From the NCBI GenBank assembly GCA_014655195.1, contig BNBH01000006.1, forward strand, positions 28,097 through 92,096: a DNA stretch of 64,000 nucleotides, in the 5' to 3' direction. Position numbers and translations under genes: made by a program. The notes beneath the pieces are model-generated. The model saw only the letters and a list, made by a program, of their open reading frames with translations. It did not search any database and had not been told where the DNA came from. How positions within the stretch are numbered: the stretch's first letter is position 1; every line of letters starts with the position of its first letter. The stretch is from Streptomyces cellulosae. Its GTDB lineage: Bacteria > Actinomycetota > Actinomycetes > Streptomycetales > Streptomycetaceae. Shown here one piece after another: positions 9,843-18,538 of this stretch.

Positions 9843-10024
9843 GGGCGTGAGCCAACCACGCGCCGTCCCGCCCGGCAAAGCAATAAGCGCGCGGGCCCTG
9901 GGCGGCGCCTTCCGCTGCTCCAGACCGGTGAGACGCGCGGAGGTGCGCGACGGTGAACCGGGCAACGGGCCGATGAACCGCTTATCTGGATGTTCGAGCA
10001 TCGGACGATCGCAAGGAGCCCCTC

Positions 10025-10603
10025 GTGCCGTCACAGCCCGCCGACCCCTCGTACACCGTGCCCGGCCTCAGCACCCAGGACAGCGGACGGATCATCGAGC
10101 TGTTGCAGAGGCGACTCCACGCCCTCAACGACCTCCATCTGACCCTGAAGCACGTCCACTGGAACGTCGTCGGACCGCACTTCATCGCCGTGCACGAGAT
10201 GATCGACCCTCAGGTCGACAAGGTGCGGGACATGACCGACGACCTCGCCGAGCGGATCTCCACCCTCGGCGGCGAGCCGAACGGCACCCCCGGCGCGCTG
10301 GTCGCCGCCCGCTCCTGGGACGACTACTCCATCGGGAGGGCCGAGGCGATCGAGCACCTGGGAGCCCTCGACGTCGTGTACACGAACCTGATCGAGGACC
10401 ACCGGGAGGCGATGCGGGAGACCGAGGAGTCCGACCCGGTCACCCAGGACATGCTGATCGAGCAACTGCGCGGCCTGGAGCTGTTCCAGTGGTTCGTCCG
10501 CGCCCATCTGGAGTCCAGCGGCGGCAAGTTGAGCACGCGCGGCGCCACCACCGAGACCGGCGCCGCGGGCCAGGCCGCCGAACAGGCCCGCCGCCAGCCC
10601 TGA
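10025..10603 (+). CDS. dps: Dps family DNA-protecting ferritin-like protein
   Basis: A 192-residue Dps monomer of the twelve-subunit iron-storage shell. The ferroxidase ligands lie in HVHWNVVGPHFIAVHEMID (about residues 42-60) with the Asp/Glu partners that follow. Dps oxidises ferrous iron with peroxide and shields DNA. There is a short N-terminal tail and an extended C-terminal tail (about 165-192, Ala/Thr/Arg-rich), a place where Streptomyces Dps proteins vary. Start: GTG with AAGGAG 7 nt upstream. A strong bidirectional hairpin follows. Confidence 0.93.
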   Translation: MPSQPADPSYTVPGLSTQDSGRIIELLQRRLHALNDLHLTLKHVHWNVVGPHFIAVHEMIDPQVDKVRDMTDDLAERISTLGGEPNGTPGALVAARSWDDYSIGRAEAIEHLGALDVVYTNLIEDHREAMRETEESDPVTQDMLIEQLRGLELFQWFVRAHLESSGGKLSTRGATTETGAAGQAAEQARRQP

Positions 10604-10615
10604 CCCGCACCCGAG

Positions 10616-10664
10616 GGCGGGCGGCCCGCCACGATCCCGTCCGGACCGTGGCGGGCCGCCCGCC
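10616..10664. terminator. Perfect 17-bp hairpin between dps and polyprenyl synthase gene
   Basis: Arms 10616-10632 and 10648-10664 are perfect reverse complements (17 bp, nearly all G/C) around a 15-nt loop. It lies exactly between two convergent genes, so it can stop transcription from both sides. No long T-run follows, which is usual for Streptomyces terminators. Confidence 0.85.
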
Positions 10665-11807
10665 TCACACCGTTTCCCGCACCTGCGGCGCCGAGATGCC
10701 CGACGCGCGGGCGACCAGCGCGGCGAACTCCCGCCGCACCGCGTCGTCCGCTCCCGTCCCGCCGAAGTGCCGCAGCGCGGAGTCCGCCAGCTCGGCGATC
10801 TTCGCCTCCACCACGTCCCGGGCGCCCGTCCGCTCCAGCGCCGCCCGCACGCCCTCCACCGCACGCTCCGGCAGCGCGGGCACACCGGGGGAGAGGAGCG
10901 CCACGGCCTCCTCGTCACCGGCCGCCCGGCCCATCTCCAGGGCCACGGCCAGCAGGTAGGTGAGCTTGCGCGCCCGCAGGTCGTCGCCCACCGGCTTCCC
11001 GGTCAGCGCGGGATCGCCGAACGCGCCCAGCAGGTCGTCCCGCAGCTGGAAGGCGAGCCCCGCGCACCGGCCGGCCGCGCGCAGCGCCGCCGTCACCGAC
11101 TCGTCCGCCCCGGCCAGCGCCGCGCCCAGGGCCAGCGGGCGCTCCACCGTGTAGAGGGCGCTCTTCAGCGTCGCGATGGTCAGCGCCTCCTCGACACCGG
11201 ACGCGCCGGCCGCCTGAGCCTGGAGGTCGCGGTACTGCCCGGCCACCATCTCCTCGCGCATCGCCCGCCACTCCCGGTACAGCCGTGGCCCGTTGGGCGT
11301 GGCGAGCGCGATCTCCGTCATCAGGTCGTCGGCCCAGGCCAGGGCCAGGTCCCCGGCGAGCACGGCAGCCGAGTGCCCGAACGCCTCGGCGCCGCCCGTC
11401 ATGCCCGCCGCGCGGTGCATCCCCGCCAGGTCCACGTGCATCGAGGGCGCCCCGCGCCGCAGATGGGAGCCGTCCATCACGTCGTCGTGCACCAGCGCGC
11501 ACGTCTGCACCAGTTCGAGCGCCACGCCCGTCTTCAGCAGCGGTCCCGGGTCGCCCGTGCCGCCCGCGGCCCGCCAGCCGCACCAGGCGAACGCCGTGCG
11601 CAGCCGCTTCCCGCCGCGCCGCGCGAACGCGGAGACGCGGCCCGCCACGTCACGGGCGAACACGGCGTCGAGGTCGTACGCCTCCGACATCCGGGCGTCC
11701 AGCACCTCGCCCAGGACCCGGCCCACGGCCCTGGTGGCGGCGTCGGCGGTGAGGGGTCCACCGGCCCGTTCCGCCGGTTCCTCCGTCGCCGACCGCAGTT
11801 CACGCAT
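10665..11807 (-). CDS. Polyprenyl (geranylgeranyl-type) diphosphate synthase
   Basis: A 380-residue trans-prenyltransferase that condenses IPP with allylic diphosphates. The first Asp-rich motif is HDDVMD (about residue 119). The second is degenerate, QLRDDLLGAFGD, with Gly in place of the usual final Asp; this DDxxG form is common in actinobacterial GGPP synthases. Product length cannot be read reliably. Start: ATG at 11807 with AAGGGG 6 nt upstream. No phytoene, terpene or hopanoid gene is next to it, so its pathway is not shown by context. Its upstream neighbour on the same strand is the DUF2867 protein. Confidence 0.88.
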   Translation of the reverse strand: MRELRSATEEPAERAGGPLTADAATRAVGRVLGEVLDARMSEAYDLDAVFARDVAGRVSAFARRGGKRLRTAFAWCGWRAAGGTGDPGPLLKTGVALELVQTCALVHDDVMDGSHLRRGAPSMHVDLAGMHRAAGMTGGAEAFGHSAAVLAGDLALAWADDLMTEIALATPNGPRLYREWRAMREEMVAGQYRDLQAQAAGASGVEEALTIATLKSALYTVERPLALGAALAGADESVTAALRAAGRCAGLAFQLRDDLLGAFGDPALTGKPVGDDLRARKLTYLLAVALEMGRAAGDEEAVALLSPGVPALPERAVEGVRAALERTGARDVVEAKIAELADSALRHFGGTGADDAVRREFAALVARASGISAPQVRETV

Positions 11808-11951
11808 GCACAGCCCCTTCACGTCGTCCGTCGCCCGCAGCCTGGCGCTCGCCCCCGGGTACCCGCGAAAGGCCCGGACGACCTTCCCCGGTGCGCGCGT
11901 CGGCCCGCACCGGCGCGCCGACGCGTCCACGCGGCGCCTCCGGCCCGGACA

Positions 11952-13511
11952 TCAGCGGCGGACGCCCTCGCGCAGCCGGCGGGGCCGCCGGCTGCCCGGC
12001 CCCGCCACGCCCTCGGCCGCCGCGAGGGCGATGTTGCGGGCCATCCCGCCGAACACGAGGGCGTGGAAGGGCGACACCGCCCACCAGTACGCGTGACCGA
12101 GCAGACCCCGCGGATGGAACAGGGCACGCTGCCGGTACCGGGTGCGGCCCGCGTCGTCCGTGTCCACACGCAGCTCCAGCCACGCCAGACCCGGCAGCCG
12201 CATCTCGGCGCGCAGCCGCAGCAGCCGTCCCGGCTCGATCTCCTCCACCCGCCAGAAGTCCAGCGAGTCGCCCGCCCGCAGCCGGTGCGGGTCACGCCGT
12301 CCGCGGCGCAGCCCCACCCCGCCGACGAACCGGTCCAGCCGCCCGCGCACCGCCCACGCCAGCGGGAAGGAGTACCAGCCGTGCTCGCCGCCGATGCCCT
12401 CGATCACCTTCCACAGCGCCTCCGGCGACGCCGGTACCACCTGGTCCCGTTCGTCGCGGTAGAGGCTGCCGCCCGCCCACCGGGGGTCGGTGGGCAGCGG
12501 ATCGCTCGGCGCGCCCGGCACGGAGGCGGACGACCAGCGGGTGGCGACCTGCGCCTCCCGCACCCGCGCCAGCGCCAGCCGCAGCGCCTCGTCGAAGGGC
12601 AGCGGCCGGCCGGGCTCGTCGGGTACGTACCGCGCGATGTCGTGCTCGCGGCACACCACTTCGTGGCGCAGCGACTCGGTGAGCGGCCGGGCGATGGAGG
12701 CGGGCACCGGCGTGACCAGCCCGACCCAGTGGCTCGACAGCCCCGGCGTCAGCACCGGCACCGGCACGATCACCCGCCGGCGCAGCCCCGCGACCTCGGC
12801 GTAGCGGCGCATCATGTCCCGGTACGTCAGCACGTCCGGGCCGCCGATGTCGAAGGCCCGGTCGATGTCGGGCGGCATCGTCGCCGAGGCGACCAGGTAG
12901 CGCAGCACGTCGCGCACCGCGATCGGCTGGGTGCGGGTGTGCACCCAGCTGGGGGTGACCATCACGGGCAGCCGCTCGGTCAGATAGCGCAGCATCTCGA
13001 ACGACGCCGAGCCCGAGCCGATGACGACGGCGGCCCGCAGCACGGTCGCGGGCACCGGCGAGTCCAGGAAGATCCGCCCCACCTCGGCGCGGGACCGCAG
13101 ATGCGGAGACAGCGTCTCCTCCGGCACCCCGTACGGCGTGAGCCCGCCCAGGTAGACGATCCGGCGCACCCCGGCCGCGTGCGCCTGCTCGGCGAAGGTG
13201 CGGGCCGCGCGGCGGTCGGTGTCCTCGAAGTCCCCGCCGCTGCCCAGCGCGTGGACCAGGTAGTACGCCACGTCGACGCCCCGCATCGCCTCGGCGACGG
13301 ACGCCGCGTCGGTGACGTCGCCGCGCACCGTCCCGACGTCGGGCGCCCAGGGGTGGTCGCGCAGCTTGTCGGGGGAGCGGGCCAGACAGCGGATCCGGTG
13401 GCCCGCCTCCAGCAGCTCGGGGACCAGCCGCCCGCCGACGTACCCCGACGCCCCGGTGACCAGGCAGTGCAGTCCCGCCCCGCTCCCATGGCCCTGCCCG
13501 TCCACGGTCAT
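11952..13511 (-). CDS. NAD(P)H-binding epimerase-like protein fused to DUF2867
   Basis: About 519 residues. The N-terminal half is an atypical short-chain dehydrogenase/NmrA fold with the nucleotide loop VTGASGYVGGRL near residue 18 and the YLGGLTPYG segment. The C-terminal third (about 360-500) is DUF2867 (SRPBCC-like), ending in a hydrophobic segment and a basic tail. The function is unknown; the fusion is common in actinobacteria and proteobacteria. ATG 13511 touches a GGAGGG site directly, so GTG 13505, six bases from that site, may be the true start. The gene lies downstream of the FUSC gene on the same strand, with a gap of about 145 nt. Confidence 0.82.
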   Translation of the reverse strand: MTVDGQGHGSGAGLHCLVTGASGYVGGRLVPELLEAGHRIRCLARSPDKLRDHPWAPDVGTVRGDVTDAASVAEAMRGVDVAYYLVHALGSGGDFEDTDRRAARTFAEQAHAAGVRRIVYLGGLTPYGVPEETLSPHLRSRAEVGRIFLDSPVPATVLRAAVVIGSGSASFEMLRYLTERLPVMVTPSWVHTRTQPIAVRDVLRYLVASATMPPDIDRAFDIGGPDVLTYRDMMRRYAEVAGLRRRVIVPVPVLTPGLSSHWVGLVTPVPASIARPLTESLRHEVVCREHDIARYVPDEPGRPLPFDEALRLALARVREAQVATRWSSASVPGAPSDPLPTDPRWAGGSLYRDERDQVVPASPEALWKVIEGIGGEHGWYSFPLAWAVRGRLDRFVGGVGLRRGRRDPHRLRAGDSLDFWRVEEIEPGRLLRLRAEMRLPGLAWLELRVDTDDAGRTRYRQRALFHPRGLLGHAYWWAVSPFHALVFGGMARNIALAAAEGVAGPGSRRPRRLREGVRR

Positions 13512-13655
13512 CCCTCCGCACACCTCGACGCGACACCTGCGTCGATCCTCACCGCAGACGCCCGCCACCGCGCGCTGTCCGGCGCCGCGAGGGTCCAAGC
13601 CGGCAGGCGGGAGACCCGGTGGCGGGGGCCGTACGGGTGACCCGGCGGGCCGCCG

Positions 13656-15824
13656 TCACCAGAAGCCGCCCTCCACCTTGCTGCCCGATCCGACCGCCGT
13701 CGTCAGGTCGGAGGCGAGGGCGTGCAGCCACACCTCCACGTCGACCAGGTGCGACACGGACGGCGCCGGAATCCGCGTCAGCACCCCCGGCGGCAGCGGC
13801 GCCGGCCGTACGGTCACACCGTCCGCCGGGAAGTGCGCGGCCCGCAGCGTCGCCGACACCACCTCGTCCGTCGCCTCCCGCGCCCAGGACGCCGCGTCCG
13901 ACGGCCACGCCGTGCCCTCCGACCAGGGCAGCCAGTAGGCGCCGACCAGCACGCGGGAGCCGAAGTTGAGCGCGGCCAGCCAGTCGGGGCCGCCCTCCGG
14001 GGCGCGCCGGGGCGGGGGCTCGGTGCGCAACTGCGCGTACGAGGCGTGGGCGATGCGCCAGTACCGCCGCGTCCGCCGCAGCGCCGCCGCCGCGTCGGCG
14101 CGGGTCGTGGGCGCGGAGTGTCCGGTCGCCGCCCGCTCGACGGTCATCCGGATCAGCGGCGCGGTGGCGCGGAGCAGGGCGGCGGCGCTGCGCCGCGTCT
14201 CGCCCCGCGCGCCGGCGGGCCAGGCCAGCACCCCGCACACCAGCCCGATCGCACTGCCCGTCAGCACGTCGACGATCCGCGCCTCCGCCAGTTGCCAGGT
14301 CACCGGGGCGATCTGCGCGAACGCCGTGGACACCACCAGGGTGAACAGCCCCTGGCCCCAGGCGGGCCCGCCGACGGGCCCCACCGAGAAGGCCACCAGC
14401 ATCGTCGGCACCAGCAGCGCCGCGTAGACCTCGGTCATGCCGCCCGCCGACACCAGCAGCGCACCGGCGGCCAGCGACCCGACCAGCGTCCCCGCCGTCG
14501 CCGACCGGACCGCCGACCATGTGGCGCCCGCCGTGGTGCGGCCCAGCGTCAGCATGCCCAGCAGCACCCAGAAGCCGTGCGACAGGTCCAGCGACCCCGC
14601 CACCAGCCGGGCCAGCGCCAGCCCGGCGGCCGTACGGACCGCGTTCTGGAAGACGACGGAGCGCGGGGTGAGGTGGTCGGCGATCCGCATCCACCACAGC
14701 CGGGGCGTGGACGCTCCCGCGTACCAGAACTGCTCCAGCGGCAGCCCGGGCATCGACCGGCGGCGTCCCGTCGCCAGGGTGACGGCCGCGCTCACCGTCA
14801 GGGCGGACACCGCGGCGGCCAGCAGCGTCGACTGCCGCCGCAGCAGCGGACGCGGATCCTCGCGCGGGTCCGGAGGCACGCCCCGTACGGCCGCGTACCG
14901 CGCGATCATCTCCTCGACCCCCTCGGGGCCGGGCGCCGGGCGGGTGCCGCGCAGCGCGGCGGCCTCGTCGGCGCAGGCGGCGGCGAGACCGCGCAGCAGC
15001 GTGGCCGACGGCAGGTCGACCGGCGCGCGCAGCAGCGGGGCGAGGACGGCGAGCAGGTCGAGGAAGCGGCGGGTCGCGTAACCGGCCTGGGCCAGCGCGT
15101 GCTCCCTCGCCCCCGCGCCGGTGGGCCGGAGGCCGGCCGCCGTCCGGGAGAAGCGCAGCTCCCGGCCCGCAGCCCGGAGCCGTTCGGCCGTCTCCCGGCC
15201 GTCGGTTCCGCCCCGCAGCAGATCGTGCACGGCGTCCGCCGCGAGCTCCAGCGCGTCGGCGACGCGGCCGCGGTACGACGGCTGTTCGGGCTCCGGCAGC
15301 AGCAGCCGTTCGCAGAGGATCGTCAGCGTCGCGCCGACGGCGAGCCCGGCCAGCCGGTCCGGCAGCGTACCGGGCGCGTACGGCGGGAAGCAGGCGAGGA
15401 TGTAGCAGAGCTGGAGCGCGGGGACGACACCCGTCGCCCGGGAGCCGATCGAGGCGCCGAGCACCAGCGTGAACCCCACGACCAGCATCCCGAGCGTCGC
15501 CGACCAGGTCGCCGCCGCCAGATACGTGCCGAGCGTGATCAGCGCGGCGGCGGCCGGCACGGCGCGCAGCACGGTGCCGGCGCGGCGGCGCCCCGAGCCG
15601 GGGAGCGGCGACAGCAGCCCGAACGCGACGGGGACGAACAGCGTGTAGAGCGCGAGCACCGGGCGGTCCAGCAGGTCGACCGCGGGGTAGAACCCGGCGA
15701 CGGCGGCGACCGTGACGCGGACCGCGCGCCGGGCCGCGCCCACGGACTCGGCCCGTGACGACGGCGCCGGCAGCAGAGTCCGCCAGGAACGCGCGCGCCC
15801 CTCGGGGCGTCCCCGGTTCCACAT
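13656..15824 (-). CDS. FUSC-family integral membrane protein
   Basis: About 722 residues with two blocks of hydrophobic helices (about 35-165 and 365-545) separated by a soluble region, then a cytosolic C-terminal part. This is the two-block plan of FUSC/aromatic-acid-exporter and YccS/YhfK-like proteins. It is probably an efflux or envelope protein for small acids; the substrate is unknown. I chose the ATG at 15824, with AGGA about 10 nt upstream. It is divergent from the DUF3103 gene, and a 16-bp palindrome lies between the two. Confidence 0.82.
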   Translation of the reverse strand: MWNRGRPEGRARSWRTLLPAPSSRAESVGAARRAVRVTVAAVAGFYPAVDLLDRPVLALYTLFVPVAFGLLSPLPGSGRRRAGTVLRAVPAAAALITLGTYLAAATWSATLGMLVVGFTLVLGASIGSRATGVVPALQLCYILACFPPYAPGTLPDRLAGLAVGATLTILCERLLLPEPEQPSYRGRVADALELAADAVHDLLRGGTDGRETAERLRAAGRELRFSRTAAGLRPTGAGAREHALAQAGYATRRFLDLLAVLAPLLRAPVDLPSATLLRGLAAACADEAAALRGTRPAPGPEGVEEMIARYAAVRGVPPDPREDPRPLLRRQSTLLAAAVSALTVSAAVTLATGRRRSMPGLPLEQFWYAGASTPRLWWMRIADHLTPRSVVFQNAVRTAAGLALARLVAGSLDLSHGFWVLLGMLTLGRTTAGATWSAVRSATAGTLVGSLAAGALLVSAGGMTEVYAALLVPTMLVAFSVGPVGGPAWGQGLFTLVVSTAFAQIAPVTWQLAEARIVDVLTGSAIGLVCGVLAWPAGARGETRRSAAALLRATAPLIRMTVERAATGHSAPTTRADAAAALRRTRRYWRIAHASYAQLRTEPPPRRAPEGGPDWLAALNFGSRVLVGAYWLPWSEGTAWPSDAASWAREATDEVVSATLRAAHFPADGVTVRPAPLPPGVLTRIPAPSVSHLVDVEVWLHALASDLTTAVGSGSKVEGGFW

Positions 15825-15982
15825 GGCGCACCATCCTGCCGGGGCCCGTACGCCGCCGCTCGCGGACCGCACCGGCGTGCGCGGCGGGACCGCCCGACCG
15901 GCCGACCGCGGAGGACCGCGCCCGACCTCCCGGCGCGAGGCCCTCTTGCGCGTCTGTCATGGCACCGTCATCATCGCTACTC

Positions 15983-15998
15983 GCGGGTATCTACCCGC
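15983..15998. promoter_or_regulatory. Palindrome GCGGGTA-TC-TACCCGC in divergent region
   Basis: A perfect 7-bp inverted repeat with a 2-bp centre, in the 275-bp space between the FUSC gene and the DUF3103 gene. It is about 100 bp before the DUF3103 start and 160 bp before the FUSC start. It looks like a dimeric repressor site; no regulator gene is adjacent. Confidence 0.45.
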
Positions 15999-16099
15999 AT
16001 AGATCCGCGCGGTCCCCGCATGGATCCCTCGCACGGTCACGCTCACGAGCTCCACACGCAGTGCCCTGTCGACCACTCGTCCCAGGAGGCTCGATCCAC

Positions 16100-17251
16100 G
16101 TGAGACCCCGTCACCTCCGCCGTCGCGGCGCCCTCGCCGCCGCGGCGACGACCCTGGCCGTCCTGTGCGCCGGCCAGACCCTCGCCGCACCGCGGGCAGC
16201 CGCGGCCCCCGCCCCGGCGGCCGCGCGGGAAGTCCGCACCTCGACCGCGTCCGAGGTCCGCACGGCCCAGGACGCCGCCGCGCGGGCGATCGCCGGCGCG
16301 CTCACCGACCCCGCCTGGCGCGCCCGCGTCCGCCAGGCCGCCCTGACCTCTGACGAGATCCCTGTCACGGCCCTCGCCGACGGCGCCCTCCGCGCCGCCC
16401 TCGCCGCGGCCGACCGCCGCATCGCGGCCGCCAAGGGCCTCGCCTCCGACGTCGGCCCGCTGCTGAGCCTGCGGCTCGGCGACCCGTCGATGCGCGGCGC
16501 GCTCACCGCCGGGACGGCGCCCTGGGTGGCCGCCGCCACCTCGGACGACGGCCCCGTCACCGCGTACGACGGCAAGGGCCGGACCCACACGCTCGACGCC
16601 CGCGCGACGCCCGCGCGCCCCGTGTACGTCGTCGACATCGACGGCTCCCGCGCCCTGGCCGCCGGCCTGGACGTCCTCCACGAGGAACTCGCCCGCCAGG
16701 GCGTCCGGTCCGCCGACCCGGCGCCCGAACCGACACGGGCGCGCGCCTCGGCCGCCGCCGCGGGCTTCTGGACCACCCGGATCAGCGCGGTCTCCCTCTC
16801 CGACGACCAGGAACCCTGGATCAAGGGCGACGCCGAGATCTACACCCTCGTCACCGGCTTCGGGCACGACGGCAAGGTGCGGGTCGACCCGGTCGACATG
16901 CCGTACCTCGACAACGACGGCACCGTGTACCGGCCCCGGCAGATCCTGGTCAACTGGTCGTCGTACAAGTACAGCCTGGCCGACGCCGTGATGATGGAGG
17001 AGGACGGCTCCACCAACTACCGCGACCTCGCCAAGGCCATCGCCGCCGTCCTGCTCACGGTCACCGACCAGGGAGCCTATATCCCGCTGGTGAACGCGGT
17101 GCTGGACGCGATCCCGGACGACTGGTGGACGGACGACCCGGACTACGTCGACTCCTGGTACACCCTCGCCCGCACCGACGACGGCACCCGGTACGGGGCG
17201 CGCGGCAACGGCTGGATGACGCTGGAGCCGTACTTCGTGCAGGAGCTCTGA
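16100..17251 (+). CDS. Secreted DUF3103 protein
   Basis: A 383-residue exported protein. The N-terminus has Arg-rich residues (RPRHLRRRG) followed by an Ala-rich hydrophobic core to about residue 38, a plausible Sec or Tat signal. About 215-383 carries the conserved DUF3103 block (FWTTRISAVSLSDDQEPWIKG, NWSSYKYSLADAV, ending WMTLEPYFVQEL). The function of the family is unknown. Start: GTG at 16100 with AGGAGG about 10 nt upstream; longer in-frame starts run through the divergent promoter region and are unlikely. A strong hairpin follows. Confidence 0.85.
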   Translation: MRPRHLRRRGALAAAATTLAVLCAGQTLAAPRAAAAPAPAAAREVRTSTASEVRTAQDAAARAIAGALTDPAWRARVRQAALTSDEIPVTALADGALRAALAAADRRIAAAKGLASDVGPLLSLRLGDPSMRGALTAGTAPWVAAATSDDGPVTAYDGKGRTHTLDARATPARPVYVVDIDGSRALAAGLDVLHEELARQGVRSADPAPEPTRARASAAAAGFWTTRISAVSLSDDQEPWIKGDAEIYTLVTGFGHDGKVRVDPVDMPYLDNDGTVYRPRQILVNWSSYKYSLADAVMMEEDGSTNYRDLAKAIAAVLLTVTDQGAYIPLVNAVLDAIPDDWWTDDPDYVDSWYTLARTDDGTRYGARGNGWMTLEPYFVQEL

Positions 17252-17344
17252 GGTATCCCCCGGGGGTCTCGCCATGAGCCCCCGCTGCCCCGTCCGGACC
17301 CGCTGGGCTCGGCAACCGGCGCTCCGCGCCGGAGGCTGGGGACC

Positions 17345-17376
17345 GGGCGGGGCGGCGCGCGCCGGCCGCCCCGCCC
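17345..17376 (+). terminator. Hairpin terminator after DUF3103 gene
   Basis: Arms 17345-17356 and 17365-17376 are perfect complements (12 bp, all G/C) with an 8-nt loop, followed by TT. It separates the DUF3103 gene from the universal stress protein gene, so the latter needs its own promoter, which would have to lie very close to its start. Confidence 0.75.
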
Positions 17377-17401
17377 TTGCCGCCGAGCGTGAGGAGAGAC
17401 C

Positions 17402-17869
17402 GTGGACGAGCAGGACCGCATCGTGGCCGGGGTGGACGGCTCGCCGTCGTCACGGGAGGCGCTGCGCTGGGCGGCCCGCCAGGCCGCGCTCACCGGAGGG
17501 ACGGTGCTGGCGCTGACCTCCTGGGACTACCCGCAGTACCACGGCGCCCTCGGCTGGCTCCCCCCGTCGAGCGGCGACGAGGAGGCCCTGGAGGCCAGGG
17601 CTCGTGAGGACCTAACCCGGTGCGTCGAGGAGACGCTGGGCGCGCGTCCGGCGGCGGACGTCCGTACGGAGGTGCAGTACGGCACGCCGGCGAGCGTGCT
17701 GCTGCGCGCGGCCCGTGACGCGTCCCTGCTCGTGGTCGGCAGCCGCGGCCTGGGCGGCTTCGCCGGCCTGCTCCTCGGCTCGGTCGCCCAGCACTGCGTG
17801 CAGCACGCGGCCTGCCCGGTCGTCGTGGTCCGCGAGGACACTGTCACGAGTGTCGGCGAGGGGGACTGA
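17402..17869 (+). CDS. Universal stress protein (UspA family)
   Basis: A 155-residue single Usp domain. The ATP-binding signature G-2x-G-9x-G(S/T) is complete in GSRGLGGFAGLLLGSV (about residues 112-127), and the N-terminal strand IVAGVDGSPSS is typical, so it probably binds ATP. These proteins support survival under starvation, hypoxia or redox stress. Start: GTG 17402, preceded by GTGAGGAGAG. It converges on the TetR gene with a 10-nt gap. Confidence 0.93.
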   Translation: MDEQDRIVAGVDGSPSSREALRWAARQAALTGGTVLALTSWDYPQYHGALGWLPPSSGDEEALEARAREDLTRCVEETLGARPAADVRTEVQYGTPASVLLRAARDASLLVVGSRGLGGFAGLLLGSVAQHCVQHAACPVVVVREDTVTSVGEGD

Positions 17870-17879
17870 GCGGTCCGGC

Positions 17880-18458
17880 TCACCCTCGCACGGCCGCACG
17901 CACCAGCTCCCGCGCCAGATCCGCGGCCGCCGTGACCGTCCCGAGGGACAGGGGTTCGGTGGCGACCGCGCCCTCGTGCAGCACGAACAACCGGGTGGCG
18001 AGCGTGGCGGGTTCCGGGCAGCCGGCCGCCGTGGCCAGCTTCTCGAACAGGCCTCGCAGCCAGCGCTTCTGCTCCGCGGCGACATGGTGCCCGGGGTGCC
18101 GCGGGTCGGGCAGTTCGGCGAGGGCGTTGAGGAAGGCGCAGCCCCGGGTGTACGTCGACGTCCAGGTCCGCAGCGCCTCGAACGGCGCGGTGACCGCCTC
18201 CTCGGCACTGCCGCTCGCGTCGACGGCCGCGCGGACCGCCGACCGCCAGCGCCGGTCACGCTCGGCGAGGTACGCCGCCACGACGTTCTCCTTCGACCCG
18301 AAGCGGTTGTACAGCGTCCGCTTGGTCACTCCGGAGTGCTCGGCGATCAGGTCCACGCCGACCGCCGTGATGCCGTGCTCGTAGAACAGCTCCTCGGCCG
18401 CGTCGACGATGCGGCGCGCGGCCGGAGTCAGGGGAGGAGCGTCACTGCCGCTGTCCAT
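17880..18458 (-). CDS. TetR-family repressor
   Basis: A 192-residue regulator with an N-terminal TetR helix-turn-helix (about residues 12-58; GVDLIAEHSGVTKRTLYNRFGSKE) and a C-terminal ligand domain. It is divergent from the alcohol dehydrogenase gene. A near-perfect 20-bp palindrome at 18501-18520 lies between them, the expected operator for both genes. ATG 18458 and the GTG two codons earlier are both possible; GAAGG lies just upstream. Confidence 0.93.
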   Translation of the reverse strand: MDSGSDAPPLTPAARRIVDAAEELFYEHGITAVGVDLIAEHSGVTKRTLYNRFGSKENVVAAYLAERDRRWRSAVRAAVDASGSAEEAVTAPFEALRTWTSTYTRGCAFLNALAELPDPRHPGHHVAAEQKRWLRGLFEKLATAAGCPEPATLATRLFVLHEGAVATEPLSLGTVTAAADLARELVRAAVRG

Positions 18459-18500
18459 GCGCACGGACCTTCACTGATCGGTGTACGGTGGGGTGCAAGA

Positions 18501-18520
18501 GGTATACAGATCAGTATACC
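18501..18520. promoter_or_regulatory. TetR-type operator GGTATAC-N6-GTATACC
   Basis: Perfect 7-bp arms around AGATCA, centred between the TetR gene and the dehydrogenase gene and ending 18 bp before the latter's start. Two-fold symmetry, length and position match autoregulating TetR repressors. The inference is that the adjacent TetR protein binds here and controls both promoters. Confidence 0.8.
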
Positions 18521-18538
18521 TGCGAGGAGGTGAGGACC

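Noticed and set aside
10767..13640. 957-codon plus-strand open frame
   Set aside because: It runs antisense through the polyprenyl synthase and DUF2867 genes and their terminator region; Arg/Pro/Gly-rich nonsense typical of high-GC shadow frames.
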